Origin: Clostridia bacterium | GTDB taxonomy: Bacteria; Bacillota; Clostridia; Oscillospirales; SIG627 | Direction: 5' to 3' | DNA length: 56,292 bases | Assembly (NCBI GenBank): GCA_017439965.1 | Contig: JAFSID010000013.1 | Span: 1 to 56,292 of the forward strand | Shown here: piece by piece, positions 18,182 to 26,048 of the stretch | How positions within the stretch are numbered: position 1 is the stretch's first letter | How the letters are laid out: every line of letters starts with the position of its first letter | The notes under the pieces: model-generated | Told to the model about the DNA's origin: nothing | Seen by the model: the letters and a program-made list of their open reading frames with translations, nothing else | Database searches by the model: none | Position numbers and translations under genes: made by a program

Positions 18182-18937
18182 ATGAGTCAAAGTGTTTTAT
18201 CAAATCTGATTATCAAGCGCGTACTTTCGACCACAAAGCTTTTTACCGCCGAGGGAGTACATTACAAAAAGGGAAAAAGACCTGGATGGGCGCTCGTTTT
18301 AAAATACGAGGGAGAAACCGTATACAAGCAAAACGGTAAGGAAACGGTCTCCGATGCTTCAAGCCTCATCATTCTTCCGAAGGGATGCATTTACGAATGG
18401 ACCTGCACGAAATCGGGACATTTTATTATAACCGAATTTGAGAGTGACCTTGAGTGTGAAAGCATTATATGCTTTCCCGTCAAAAGCTCGGACAAGTATC
18501 TCCAACAGCTTCAAAGACTTGAATACATTATGACGCTAAACACACCCACCGTACAGCTTGAAGCAATACGCGACGTCTACTCAATACTGCTCTCGCTCAT
18601 TCAACGCTCAAATGCGTATATGCCAACCGACAAGCTTACGAAAATCGCTCCTGCACTTGAGTATATTGCCAAGCATTACGACACACAGATAACCAACGAC
18701 GAGCTTGCAGAGCTTACGGGGCTTTCCTGCGTTTACTTCCGCAAGCTTTTCGGTGAGGTTATAGGAGAGTCTCCCATAGCCTACGCACACGGTCTGCGTA
18801 TAAAAAAGGCTTGTGAGATGCTGAAGAGTGACTTCGGCAGTATTGCCGACGTGGCTCAGACTCTCGGATATTCCAACATCTACGATTTTTCAAGGGATTT
18901 TAAAAAGCACACCGGTAAACCGCCATCTAAATATTAA
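18182..18937 (+). CDS. AraC-family transcriptional regulator
   Basis: A 251-residue regulator with an N-terminal cupin-like ligand domain (GWALVLKYEGETVYKQNGKE, SLIILPKGCIYEW). A C-terminal double helix-turn-helix follows (DELAELTGLSCVYFRKLFGEV and IADVAQTLGYSNIYDFSRDF, ending KHTGKPPSKY). The ATG at 18182, 6-7 nt after TTGAGG, is preferred over an in-frame start at 18122. It is divergent from the dehydroquinase-like operon and very probably controls it in response to a pathway metabolite or sugar. Confidence 0.88.
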   Translation: MSQSVLSNLIIKRVLSTTKLFTAEGVHYKKGKRPGWALVLKYEGETVYKQNGKETVSDASSLIILPKGCIYEWTCTKSGHFIITEFESDLECESIICFPVKSSDKYLQQLQRLEYIMTLNTPTVQLEAIRDVYSILLSLIQRSNAYMPTDKLTKIAPALEYIAKHYDTQITNDELAELTGLSCVYFRKLFGEVIGESPIAYAHGLRIKKACEMLKSDFGSIADVAQTLGYSNIYDFSRDFKKHTGKPPSKY

Positions 18938-18942
18938 ACGAA

Positions 18943-18970
18943 GAAAGCCGTCTCTTGCGAGACGGCTTTC
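18943..18970. terminator. Bidirectional terminator
   Basis: A 12-bp perfect stem (GAAAGCCGTCTC, loop TTGC) lies between convergent genes ending at 18937 and 18982. The stem core is identical to that of the terminator at 1445-1479. Confidence 0.85.
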
Positions 18971-18981
18971 AACCATAATTT

Positions 18982-20160
18982 TTAATTTTTATACACCGTT
19001 TTTCCGCCGACAACCGTCATTTTTACGTTGATATCGCTGTCGAAAAGCACGAGGTCGGCACGAAGCCCTCTTTCAAGGCTACCTGTTTCACCGTCGATTC
19101 CGATAAGCCTTGCAGGGTTTGAGGTCATCATCTGTATAGCCTCGACGATAGGCACGCCTACCGTCTTGTACATAGTGCGGACGAGTCTGTCTGCGGTACA
19201 AACGCTGCCTGCAAACGCCGAGCGGTCGGGAAGCTTTGCAACGCCGCCCTCGATTATACAGCGCAAACCTGTTTCACGGTTACCGAGCACGGTTTCACCG
19301 TCGGGCATTCCCGCACCTCTCATAGAATCGGTAACGAGTGCGATGCGGTCAACTCCCTTGAGCTTGTAAATCATCAAAAGAAGCTCACGGGGAAGATGGT
19401 GACCGTCGGCAATAACCTCGACGTTCATACCGTCAATAAGATAACCGCTCTCGATAACTCCGAGTCTGCGATAGCCGTCAACACGGGTAATGGTGGACAT
19501 TCCGCTGTAAAAGTGGGTCATAAGCTCAACGCCGTTATCATAAGCCTTCTCAACGTCAGCGTAAACAGCGTTGGAATGACCGATTGAAGCAATAATCCCC
19601 TGCTTCTTGAGATATGCGGCAAACTCATCCGCACCCTCAAGCTCGGGGGCAAGTGTCCAACGGATTATCGCTCCGTTTGACATTTCCACAATATACCCGT
19701 AATCCTCGGGAGTGGGCTTACGGATATATCTCGGGTCCTGAGCGCCTGCCTGCTCGGGAGAAAGATAGGGACCCTCCATATGAATACCGACCAGCCTTGC
19801 GCCGAGATGCTCGGAGTCACGCGCCTTGGCAAAGCATTCAAAAGCCCTTACAACGTCCTCAACGGGCCCCGTCGTAATGGTGGGCACGAGAGTGGTAGTA
19901 CCGTGCTTTGCATGAAGCTCTGCGGGAATTATATAGGACTCAACACCGCCGTCATTAAAATCGGCGTCTCCGCCGCCGTGACAGTGTATGTCAACGAAGC
20001 CCGCCGACAAAAATCTGCCCTCGGCATCAATGAGATTACCCTCAAGAGTCGGAGCACCCTCTCCGACACCGATTATAATTCCGTTTTCATAGGCAACGTA
20101 GCCCTGCTCAATAACTCTGTCGGATACGATAACTCGCGCGTTGTAAATAATGGTTTTCAT
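18982..20160 (-). CDS. nagA: N-acetylglucosamine-6-phosphate deacetylase
   Basis: A 392-residue amidohydrolase. It removes acetate from GlcNAc-6-P to give glucosamine-6-P, used by NagB. Motifs in order: VDIHCHGGGDADFND (metal), HMEGPYLSPEQAGAQ with the metal glutamate, IGHSNAVYAD, MTHFYSGMSTI, VIADGHHLPRELL and the catalytic aspartate in ALVTDSMRGAGMPDG. MTSNPARLIGIDGETGSLERGLRADLVLFD closes the barrel, here cited only as the family-typical C-terminal region. Fusion or truncation is not seen. It is the last gene of the nag operon, 1 nt after the esterase. Confidence 0.92.
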   Translation of the reverse strand: MKTIIYNARVIVSDRVIEQGYVAYENGIIIGVGEGAPTLEGNLIDAEGRFLSAGFVDIHCHGGGDADFNDGGVESYIIPAELHAKHGTTTLVPTITTGPVEDVVRAFECFAKARDSEHLGARLVGIHMEGPYLSPEQAGAQDPRYIRKPTPEDYGYIVEMSNGAIIRWTLAPELEGADEFAAYLKKQGIIASIGHSNAVYADVEKAYDNGVELMTHFYSGMSTITRVDGYRRLGVIESGYLIDGMNVEVIADGHHLPRELLLMIYKLKGVDRIALVTDSMRGAGMPDGETVLGNRETGLRCIIEGGVAKLPDRSAFAGSVCTADRLVRTMYKTVGVPIVEAIQMMTSNPARLIGIDGETGSLERGLRADLVLFDSDINVKMTVVGGKTVYKN

Positions 20161-20161
20161 T

Positions 20162-22030
20162 TCAATCCCCTAAAAGTCGGGCAAGTCCCGTCATCGTCAC
20201 CTGAACGATATCTTCATCGGAATAGAGTCGGTCGGTGATGATATCCTCTGCAGTAATCTTATTATGGCAATAAGCCTTGACGTTGATGCCCGTTTTTTCA
20301 AGTATATCGGCAAACACGCCGTATACACCTTCAGTATATAACAAAACGTCATTTGAGTCAAGTTCATTTTTTGCCATTTCAAGAGCTTTGATTAACTCGA
20401 AGCTCATAAGCGCTGGAAGGCTGTCTCCAAGGAACAAAAGCTCCTTCGAAAGTCTGACGGGAGCATTGAAGCGCCCCGCATTGTTAAGCTTTTCACTCGG
20501 TAAGCATTTACCCATTGTCGAAAGGTCAACCACAAGTGCGCGTCTGCCCTTTTTCAAAATATCCCAAATTACAGACCTGTGCCCGACGAGATTATCCGTA
20601 CCGCCCGACCAGAGACAGACGGTCACGGGCAAGGAATTGGTGTTTTCGGGAGAAAACAAAACGCCGTAAGAGGCAAGCTCACGCTGTCCAAACCACATAA
20701 TACGCTGAATTTCAGCGCCTTCAAGCGTATCCTTGAAAAGATAGCGGACGTGAGGCTCAACCTCCTCACGCTCAAAATATATTTTCTTGCGGAGAAGCTC
20801 TGCGGAATTCTTCAAGGGCCTTCGGCTTTTATACTCGGCAAGGTTTTCCTCATACACGGTGGTATACTCGGGATAAGCCGAATAAACGCTTCCGTCGGGA
20901 GAGGTATAAAGAGGCGACGGGTCGTCAAAAATCTTCACGTCGGGCTTGACACAAGCCTTCCTTCCGTCAAGCACCTCTGCGAAAAACTCTGCCGCACGGC
21001 AAGCAAGCACTTTAGTATACGCGTGCTTTGAGTCATCCCACGCAATGCGCAGGTTATCCTCACAGCCGAAAAGTCGGTAAAATTCCCTTCCCTTTTCAAA
21101 TACTCTTTCTGTACCCTCGGGACAGAAAAAGTCACTCTTGACCCCCAAAATGAGATAAGGCTTCGGACAAAATGCGGATATCAGCTCAAAATGGTCGAAA
21201 TTATTTTTCGTAATTCCTTCCCATACCTGCTCGGCATCCTGAGTACTTCCTGCAGGAAAATAATCACGTCGGGTGGTGATAAACGTACCGGGTGCGGTTG
21301 CCTTGATCCTGTCGTCCATAATTGATATGACCGAGGTCATCGTACCGCCTCCCGAGTTACCCGTAGCGCCTATACGCTCACTGTCAAGCTCGGGACGGGA
21401 CTCTATATAGTCAATAGCGCGCATTGCATCCGAAATGAAATATTTTAAAACGGAAGTACCGTTCAGAATACACTGTCTGCCTACCCACTCGTGCTCGTAG
21501 CAGGGAGACTCACGCATCTCGGGTGTCTCGGAATAGCCCTGACGCTCGCCCTGACCTATATGGTCAATGGCAAAAACGGCAAGACCCGTTTTTGCAATAA
21601 TCCTGCACACCGTCTGATACTGCGCATAAAATCTTCCCAAGGGGGCGTGACCGCATTGAAAAAGAACCGTCGGAAGCTTGCCGTCCGCATTCTCGGGCAT
21701 ATAGAGAGTCGCGGGGACAAAAACGTTTTTCCTTGACTGAAAAACGATATTTTCAATTCTCAAACCGTCATCGGCAAAGCTTTTTACCACACGGGAGTTG
21801 AGCGGAAGAGACTTATCGTAGGGTATTTTACCCACGCTCTTTTTAAAGGTGTTTATGGCGCGACGGCGGTATTTTTCAAATTGCTCAAGGCTTTTGACTC
21901 GGTCACGGAGCTTATCAGCGCGGTCGAAAGCCTTGTCGCTTCGCCTTAAAATGTGTAGAAAAAGCTTATCGTCAAGGGCGTAAAAATCATCCGTCGGCGT
22001 ATATTTTTCTATTTTTTCAAGGGTGGTCAT
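20162..22030 (-). CDS. Acetyl-xylan-esterase-like alpha/beta hydrolase
   Basis: A 622-residue protein. The central domain is an alpha/beta hydrolase of the AXE1/dienelactone-hydrolase-like group: an oxyanion region in LPTVLFQCGHAPLGRF, the nucleophile elbow GATGNSGGGTMTSV, an acid region near LGVKSDFFCPEGTERV and a candidate histidine in WDDSKHAYTKVLA. A C-terminal extension of about 220 residues has a second, weaker hydrolase-like fold (VTVCLWSGGTDNLVGHRSV, then ALVVDLSTMGKC). There is no signal peptide, so it acts inside the cell. It overlaps nagB by 4 nt, suggesting de-esterification of an imported O-acetylated amino sugar. Confidence 0.78.
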   Translation of the reverse strand: MTTLEKIEKYTPTDDFYALDDKLFLHILRRSDKAFDRADKLRDRVKSLEQFEKYRRRAINTFKKSVGKIPYDKSLPLNSRVVKSFADDGLRIENIVFQSRKNVFVPATLYMPENADGKLPTVLFQCGHAPLGRFYAQYQTVCRIIAKTGLAVFAIDHIGQGERQGYSETPEMRESPCYEHEWVGRQCILNGTSVLKYFISDAMRAIDYIESRPELDSERIGATGNSGGGTMTSVISIMDDRIKATAPGTFITTRRDYFPAGSTQDAEQVWEGITKNNFDHFELISAFCPKPYLILGVKSDFFCPEGTERVFEKGREFYRLFGCEDNLRIAWDDSKHAYTKVLACRAAEFFAEVLDGRKACVKPDVKIFDDPSPLYTSPDGSVYSAYPEYTTVYEENLAEYKSRRPLKNSAELLRKKIYFEREEVEPHVRYLFKDTLEGAEIQRIMWFGQRELASYGVLFSPENTNSLPVTVCLWSGGTDNLVGHRSVIWDILKKGRRALVVDLSTMGKCLPSEKLNNAGRFNAPVRLSKELLFLGDSLPALMSFELIKALEMAKNELDSNDVLLYTEGVYGVFADILEKTGINVKAYCHNKITAEDIITDRLYSDEDIVQVTMTGLARLLGD

Positions 22031-22761
22031 ATACTCAAAATCTCACTTGCGCTGTTTTCGTCAAGATAGAGAATGAAATCGGGATGCTCCTTGAGAAGCG
22101 TTGCAGGAACAAGGTTTGTGGTATCCTTTGCAGAGAGGGTATTTTTTATAGCCTCCGCCTTTACCTTATGAGGCACGCAGGATACTATCCTCTTACAAAG
22201 CATAATCTGATAAGCGGTCATAGATACAGCCTGCTTGGGTACGTCGTCAATGGTTGCAAACCATCCCTCACCCATCTGCTGTTTTTTGCAACGCTCGTTG
22301 AGGTCAACCACGATATACGCCTCTTTAGTGTCAAAGTTAGCAGGCGGATCGTTGAAGGCGATATGTCCGTTTTCACCGATGCCGATAAGACCGATATCAA
22401 TAGGCGCACGGCGAATTTCCTCGGTAAGCTTTGCAATCCCTTCAACCGTACCGTCAACGAAATGAGTAGCCTTAAGCGCTCCTACCTTCTCAACGAATCT
22501 CTCCTTGAGATACTTGCGGAAGCTCGCAACGTGAGTCTCGGGAAGGTCTACGTACTCGTCAAGATGGAACATCTCAACGCATTCCCACTTAATATCAGGC
22601 TCTTCAACAAGCGCCTTGAGAGTATCAAACTGCGATGCGCCCGTTGAAAGCGCAATTCTCGCCTCGCCCTTTTCGGCTATAACCTCACGGAGCACCTGAG
22701 CCACCTGCTTTGCGGCGCTTCTTCCAAGCTCCTCGCTGTTTTTACAAATTCTGATTTCCAT
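22027..22761 (-). CDS. nagB: Glucosamine-6-phosphate deaminase
   Basis: A 244-residue cytoplasmic isomerase/deaminase that converts glucosamine-6-P to fructose-6-P and ammonia, the step after NagA. Visible motifs: the phosphate-binding loop IALSTGASQFDTLKAL, FHLDEYVDLPETHVASFR with the proton-transfer aspartate region, GIGENGHIAFNDPP, and SMTAYQIMLCKRIVS. Length is typical. It is translated with the esterase through an ATGA overlap and lies 12 nt after the frameshifted Gfo/Idh gene. Confidence 0.92.
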   Translation of the reverse strand: MEIRICKNSEELGRSAAKQVAQVLREVIAEKGEARIALSTGASQFDTLKALVEEPDIKWECVEMFHLDEYVDLPETHVASFRKYLKERFVEKVGALKATHFVDGTVEGIAKLTEEIRRAPIDIGLIGIGENGHIAFNDPPANFDTKEAYIVVDLNERCKKQQMGEGWFATIDDVPKQAVSMTAYQIMLCKRIVSCVPHKVKAEAIKNTLSAKDTTNLVPATLLKEHPDFILYLDENSASEILSI

Positions 22762-22773
22762 ATTTTTTTCTCC

Positions 22774-23643
22774 TTATTCAAAAAATTCGTCTATTCTTAC
22801 CTGTCTGTTTTCTGCCATTGAAATATTTGCCGCCGCGCCGATTCCCATTGACGTCATACCTGCGCGAAGGTCTGCCATCTGTCCGAGCTCGTCATTCTCA
22901 CAGCCTCTGAAAAGACAGCTTCTGAGAAGCCTGTCACTGCCTCCGTGCGCCTCGGTGCTCATTTCTGAAAGCTTATAGGTTATCTCCTCGCCCGTTCTGT
23001 CGTAAAGCTTTATTACGGGTCTGGGAGCTTTATCGGAATAGTCACCGACGTTTCCCGTCCAGTATTTTGTAAATTCAAGTCTTCCGAGCGTTCCGTTCAT
23101 AACGATATTACAAGCCTCAAGAGGTGAATGTGCTGTGAGCGAATAGCTCATAACAGTACCCTTTTTATACTTTACGCTGACCGAAACACTGTCCTCGATA
23201 TCAATGTCGGGAGAGAACACGCAACGGTCACGCCAATAACCGTCCTCCTCCTCGCAATCGAAATATATACGGCGGATATCCTTGCTTTTTTCTATATCAA
23301 AATAAAACTTACATTTCTTCGCATAGGGACAGGTGTGGCATCTTTCACCTCTTTTTTCGGTAACGGGTCCGTAGAAGCGGCGCGTACCAAATGCGTTGAC
23401 CGCCTCGGGCTCGTCCTCAAGAAACCAATTCATAACGTCGAAATGGTGTGTGGATTTATGTATAAGCAAGGAGCCCGAATTACGTCTTTCGCGGTGCCAA
23501 CGGCGGAAATAATCCGCGCCGTGACGGGTGTCAAGCATCCATTGGTAATGCACACTTAAAACATCACCCAAAACGCCCGATTTTATAATCTCCTTCACCC
23601 TTCTGAAGTCGGGACGGAAGCGTAGATTGAAGGTCACGGTCAC
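22774..23643 (-). pseudogene. Gfo/Idh/MocA oxidoreductase, C-terminal part after a frameshift
   Basis: This 289-residue reading frame carries the C-terminal substrate-binding domain: FNLRFRPDFRRVKEI, the histidines in LIHKSTHHFDVMNWFL, and an unusual cysteine motif CHTCPYAKKC that may bind metal. It continues the N-terminal part encoded at 23648-24004; removing one A from the A7 run at 23669-23675 (minus-strand sense) restores ...AIKKAEEETGKHVTVTFNLRF. Its nominal start is a GTG with no good ribosome-binding site. It is therefore a split gene, a sequencing error, or a gene decoded by slippage. It heads the nag operon, suggesting action on an amino sugar or oligosaccharide derivative. Confidence 0.8.
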
Positions 23644-23647
23644 GTGC

Positions 23648-24004
23648 TTACCCGTTTCCTCCTCCGCCTTTTTTTATGGCAAGAGCCTTTTCAAAGGTGG
23701 TGGTCAACGGCTTTTCGGAAATGACGTCACAGCCCGAGTAAAGCGCTTTGATAATATACTCGTCGTGAAATGCGTCAACCGTCGTAACGATTACAGTATC
23801 AGGCTTTGTCTCCTCAAGCATTTTTTCAAAGCCGTCAAAGACGGGAACGGTCTCGCCCGTATACTCGCTGACAAGCTCGGCTCTTTTTCTGTTTACGTCG
23901 TAAGCACCGCAAAGCTCGGCGCAGTCCTGATATTCCTTTACTATCGGTACGGCGTATGACGTTATTCCTCTATATCCGCATCCTACTATAACGTACTTTT
24001 TCAT
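23648..24004 (-). pseudogene. Gfo/Idh/MocA oxidoreductase, N-terminal part before a frameshift
   Basis: This 118-residue frame holds the Rossmann NAD(P)-binding domain: MKKYVIVGCGYRGITSYAV, the second-strand aspartate in GAYDVNRKRAEL, and the family EKP motif in CDVISEKPLTTTFEKALAI. It ends ...KKGGGGNG at a stop directly after an A7 run, while the +1 frame continues into the C-terminal domain encoded at 22774-23643. The start ATG follows AGAGGAGATAGGGT with a promoter upstream. Together the two parts would make a normal protein of about 410 residues. Confidence 0.8.
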
Positions 24005-24035
24005 ACCCTATCTCCTCTTATAAGTTGACAATTTC

Positions 24036-24064
24036 ATTATATTGTGATAGCATTAAAAAGTAAA
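24036..24064 (-). promoter_or_regulatory. Promoter of the nag operon
   Basis: On the minus strand TTTACT (24059-24064), 17 bp and TATAAT (24036-24041) precede the start at 24004. On the plus strand TTGACA (24025-24030), 17 bp and TAGCAT (24048-24053) overlap it and could serve the AraC gene, so the two divergent promoters may interfere with each other. Confidence 0.6.
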
Positions 24065-24191
24065 GTGATAATTTTATGATTTTCGGTATAAAATTATACT
24101 TGATGCAATATTAAATATCGCTTTATTACGGATGATTTAAAATATTATAAGCACTTTTTTATTATAAGCAGGATAAAATTAGGAGAATTAT

Positions 24192-25004
24192 ATGCCCGTT
24201 TCTTTTCTCGGAATTAAAAATATCGGTCTTGAGCCCGAAAGCGTGCAGCTTTATACACCGCCAATCGTATGGAAGGGTGACAGCGTAGGGCACGTAGGCT
24301 ATTTTGACGTCTTCTTTCTCGTCACTCAAGGAGAGTGCTTTTTGAACGTCGCGGGGCAAAGCTACGTTGTAAAAAGCGGTCAGCTTGCCTTTCTACCAAA
24401 GGGTAAGCTGAGACAGTATACTCAAATTTCTAAAAGCTTTTCAATGTACGAGCTTCGCTTTAACGCCTTGGCAGACGGTGAAAGCCTTATGCAGACGCTC
24501 GGTCTTGCCGACGGAAATTTCGTAGTGGACCTTCACTCCGACGAGGCGTTGAGGCTTTTTGAAAGCTCCTGCCATCAGGAATTTACTCAATCTCCTCTTC
24601 ACCGTGTCGCTATGTGCTCAAGCCTTATTTCGATTATAAAAATATACGCCGAGGAAAGACAGAGACAGGGCGGCTCTGATACGGGCTTTTTCAAGCCAGT
24701 GCTTGAATATATGTCGGAGAATATGTCCTCCGCCGTCACCCTTTCCCACCTTTCCGCACTCGTCTATATGCACCCGACCTATTTCGTCAAGCGCTTCGGA
24801 GAGTGCTTCGGTATGCCTCCGCTTGCCTATCTCAACCGTATGAGAATATATCAGGCAATGGGACTTCTGTCGGGTACGGAAATGTCGGTTGAGGAAATAG
24901 CCAGAAGCGTCGGCTTTTCCGATTCCTCTTATTTTGCAAGAGCCTTCAAGAAGCAAACGGGAGCAACTCCCACCGAATACCGAAACGCCTTCAAGCGACC
25001 GTGA
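24192..25004 (+). CDS. AraC-family transcriptional regulator
   Basis: A 270-residue regulator. The N-terminal cupin-like sensor spans about residues 1-110 (VGHVGYFDVFFLVTQGECFL, SGQLAFLPKGKLRQYTQ). The C-terminal AraC DNA-binding domain has VTLSHLSALVYMHPTYFVKR and VEEIARSVGFSDSSYFARAF, closing FKKQTGATPTEYR. The ATG at 24192 follows AGGAG by 7 nt. It is divergent from the nag operon and probably regulates it. The leader between the promoter region and the start is long and AT-rich, with room for operators. Confidence 0.9.
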   Translation: MPVSFLGIKNIGLEPESVQLYTPPIVWKGDSVGHVGYFDVFFLVTQGECFLNVAGQSYVVKSGQLAFLPKGKLRQYTQISKSFSMYELRFNALADGESLMQTLGLADGNFVVDLHSDEALRLFESSCHQEFTQSPLHRVAMCSSLISIIKIYAEERQRQGGSDTGFFKPVLEYMSENMSSAVTLSHLSALVYMHPTYFVKRFGECFGMPPLAYLNRMRIYQAMGLLSGTEMSVEEIARSVGFSDSSYFARAFKKQTGATPTEYRNAFKRP

Positions 25005-25022
25005 ATATATTTATCCACCCCG

Positions 25023-25051
25023 TTGACAATTCAAGGGCTTTGTGATACAAT
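25023..25051 (+). promoter_or_regulatory. Promoter of the EamA transporter gene
   Basis: TTGACA (25023-25028), 17 bp and TACAAT (25046-25051) lie 33 bp before the start at 25084. Confidence 0.7.
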
Positions 25052-25083
25052 TTCCTTTGATTTTATGAAAAGAGGTTTTAAAA

Positions 25084-25968
25084 ATGGCTATCGTTATTAT
25101 TGCATTTATTATTTCAATGCTCGGTCTTGCATCGGGTAGTGTGTTTTACAAAATGGGTGCGGAAAGACAGGCTGACCCCAAAAGCTCGCCCGCGCTTCTC
25201 TGCTTCTTCTATTTTCTCATTGCCGCAATAGGCTACGTCGTTGCAGGCTTTATCACAAATATTTCCTTCACCGCAACCCTTCCGACCCTTATAACCGCGC
25301 TTATCGGAGGCGTATGCTTTTCGGCGGCGGCTTATCTTTACATACTCTCGCTCAAGAGCGGTCCCTTTACTATTTCCGCGGTGCTTCTTAACTTTTCAAA
25401 CTTTGCTCCCATTCTCTACTGTCTTATTTTCCCAGGTGATATGATAGGACTCGTTACTCTTTCGGGTATAATCCTTATGGCAATATCCGTTTACGTGCTT
25501 ACCTCAAGAAACAAGGGAGAGGGAGAAACGGGCGTCAACAAGAAATGGATCCTTTACATCACTCTCACCTTTATCACAAACTCCATCATTTCCTACTGCA
25601 TCCGTCTTCAAGAGCATTTTGCGGTCAAGAATGAGTCGGTTATCTTCTACGTAATACTGTTTGGCTCTGCCGCAATTATCTCTCTTATAATCTTTCTTGC
25701 GATGGGCGGAGCTAAAATCAAGCAAAACAGCGTAAGACTTCTTCCGCCCGCAATCGGTCTTGCACTTACCATAAGCGCTAACGTATTTCCTCAGACTATT
25801 CTTTATCAGCACTCGGTTCCCGCGGCGGTACAGTCTCCAATTATCAACGGCGGTGCAATTCTTTTAGCGGCTCTTTTCGGAAGAATATTCTTCAAGGATA
25901 AGCTTTCACTCAAGGCTTGGATTGCAATTATTATCGGTATTGTTGCAATAGTTCTTCTCGGCATTTAA
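25084..25968 (+). CDS. EamA/DMT-family transporter
   Basis: A 294-residue integral membrane protein with about ten hydrophobic helices in two halves, the second ending FGRIFFKDKLSLKAWIAIIIGIVAIVLLGI in the usual EamA manner (quoted here only as the family-type C-terminal helix region). A short hydrophilic loop, TSRNKGEGETGVNKK, divides the halves. It has its own promoter and an AAAAGAGG site. The substrate is unknown. Its position after the nag regulator suggests but does not prove a link to that pathway. Confidence 0.85.
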   Translation: MAIVIIAFIISMLGLASGSVFYKMGAERQADPKSSPALLCFFYFLIAAIGYVVAGFITNISFTATLPTLITALIGGVCFSAAAYLYILSLKSGPFTISAVLLNFSNFAPILYCLIFPGDMIGLVTLSGIILMAISVYVLTSRNKGEGETGVNKKWILYITLTFITNSIISYCIRLQEHFAVKNESVIFYVILFGSAAIISLIIFLAMGGAKIKQNSVRLLPPAIGLALTISANVFPQTILYQHSVPAAVQSPIINGGAILLAALFGRIFFKDKLSLKAWIAIIIGIVAIVLLGI

Positions 25969-25996
25969 ACAACTTTATTAATCAAAATATACAACA

Positions 25997-26030
25997 AAAA
26001 AATCAAGGCTCAAATGAGCCTTGATTTTTT
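25997..26030. terminator. Bidirectional terminator
   Basis: A 15-bp stem (AAAAAATCAAGGCTC, loop AAAT) has A-runs on one side and T-runs on the other. It lies between convergent genes ending at 25968 and 26049. Confidence 0.9.
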
Positions 26031-26048
26031 CACTTTATCAGGATTGAA

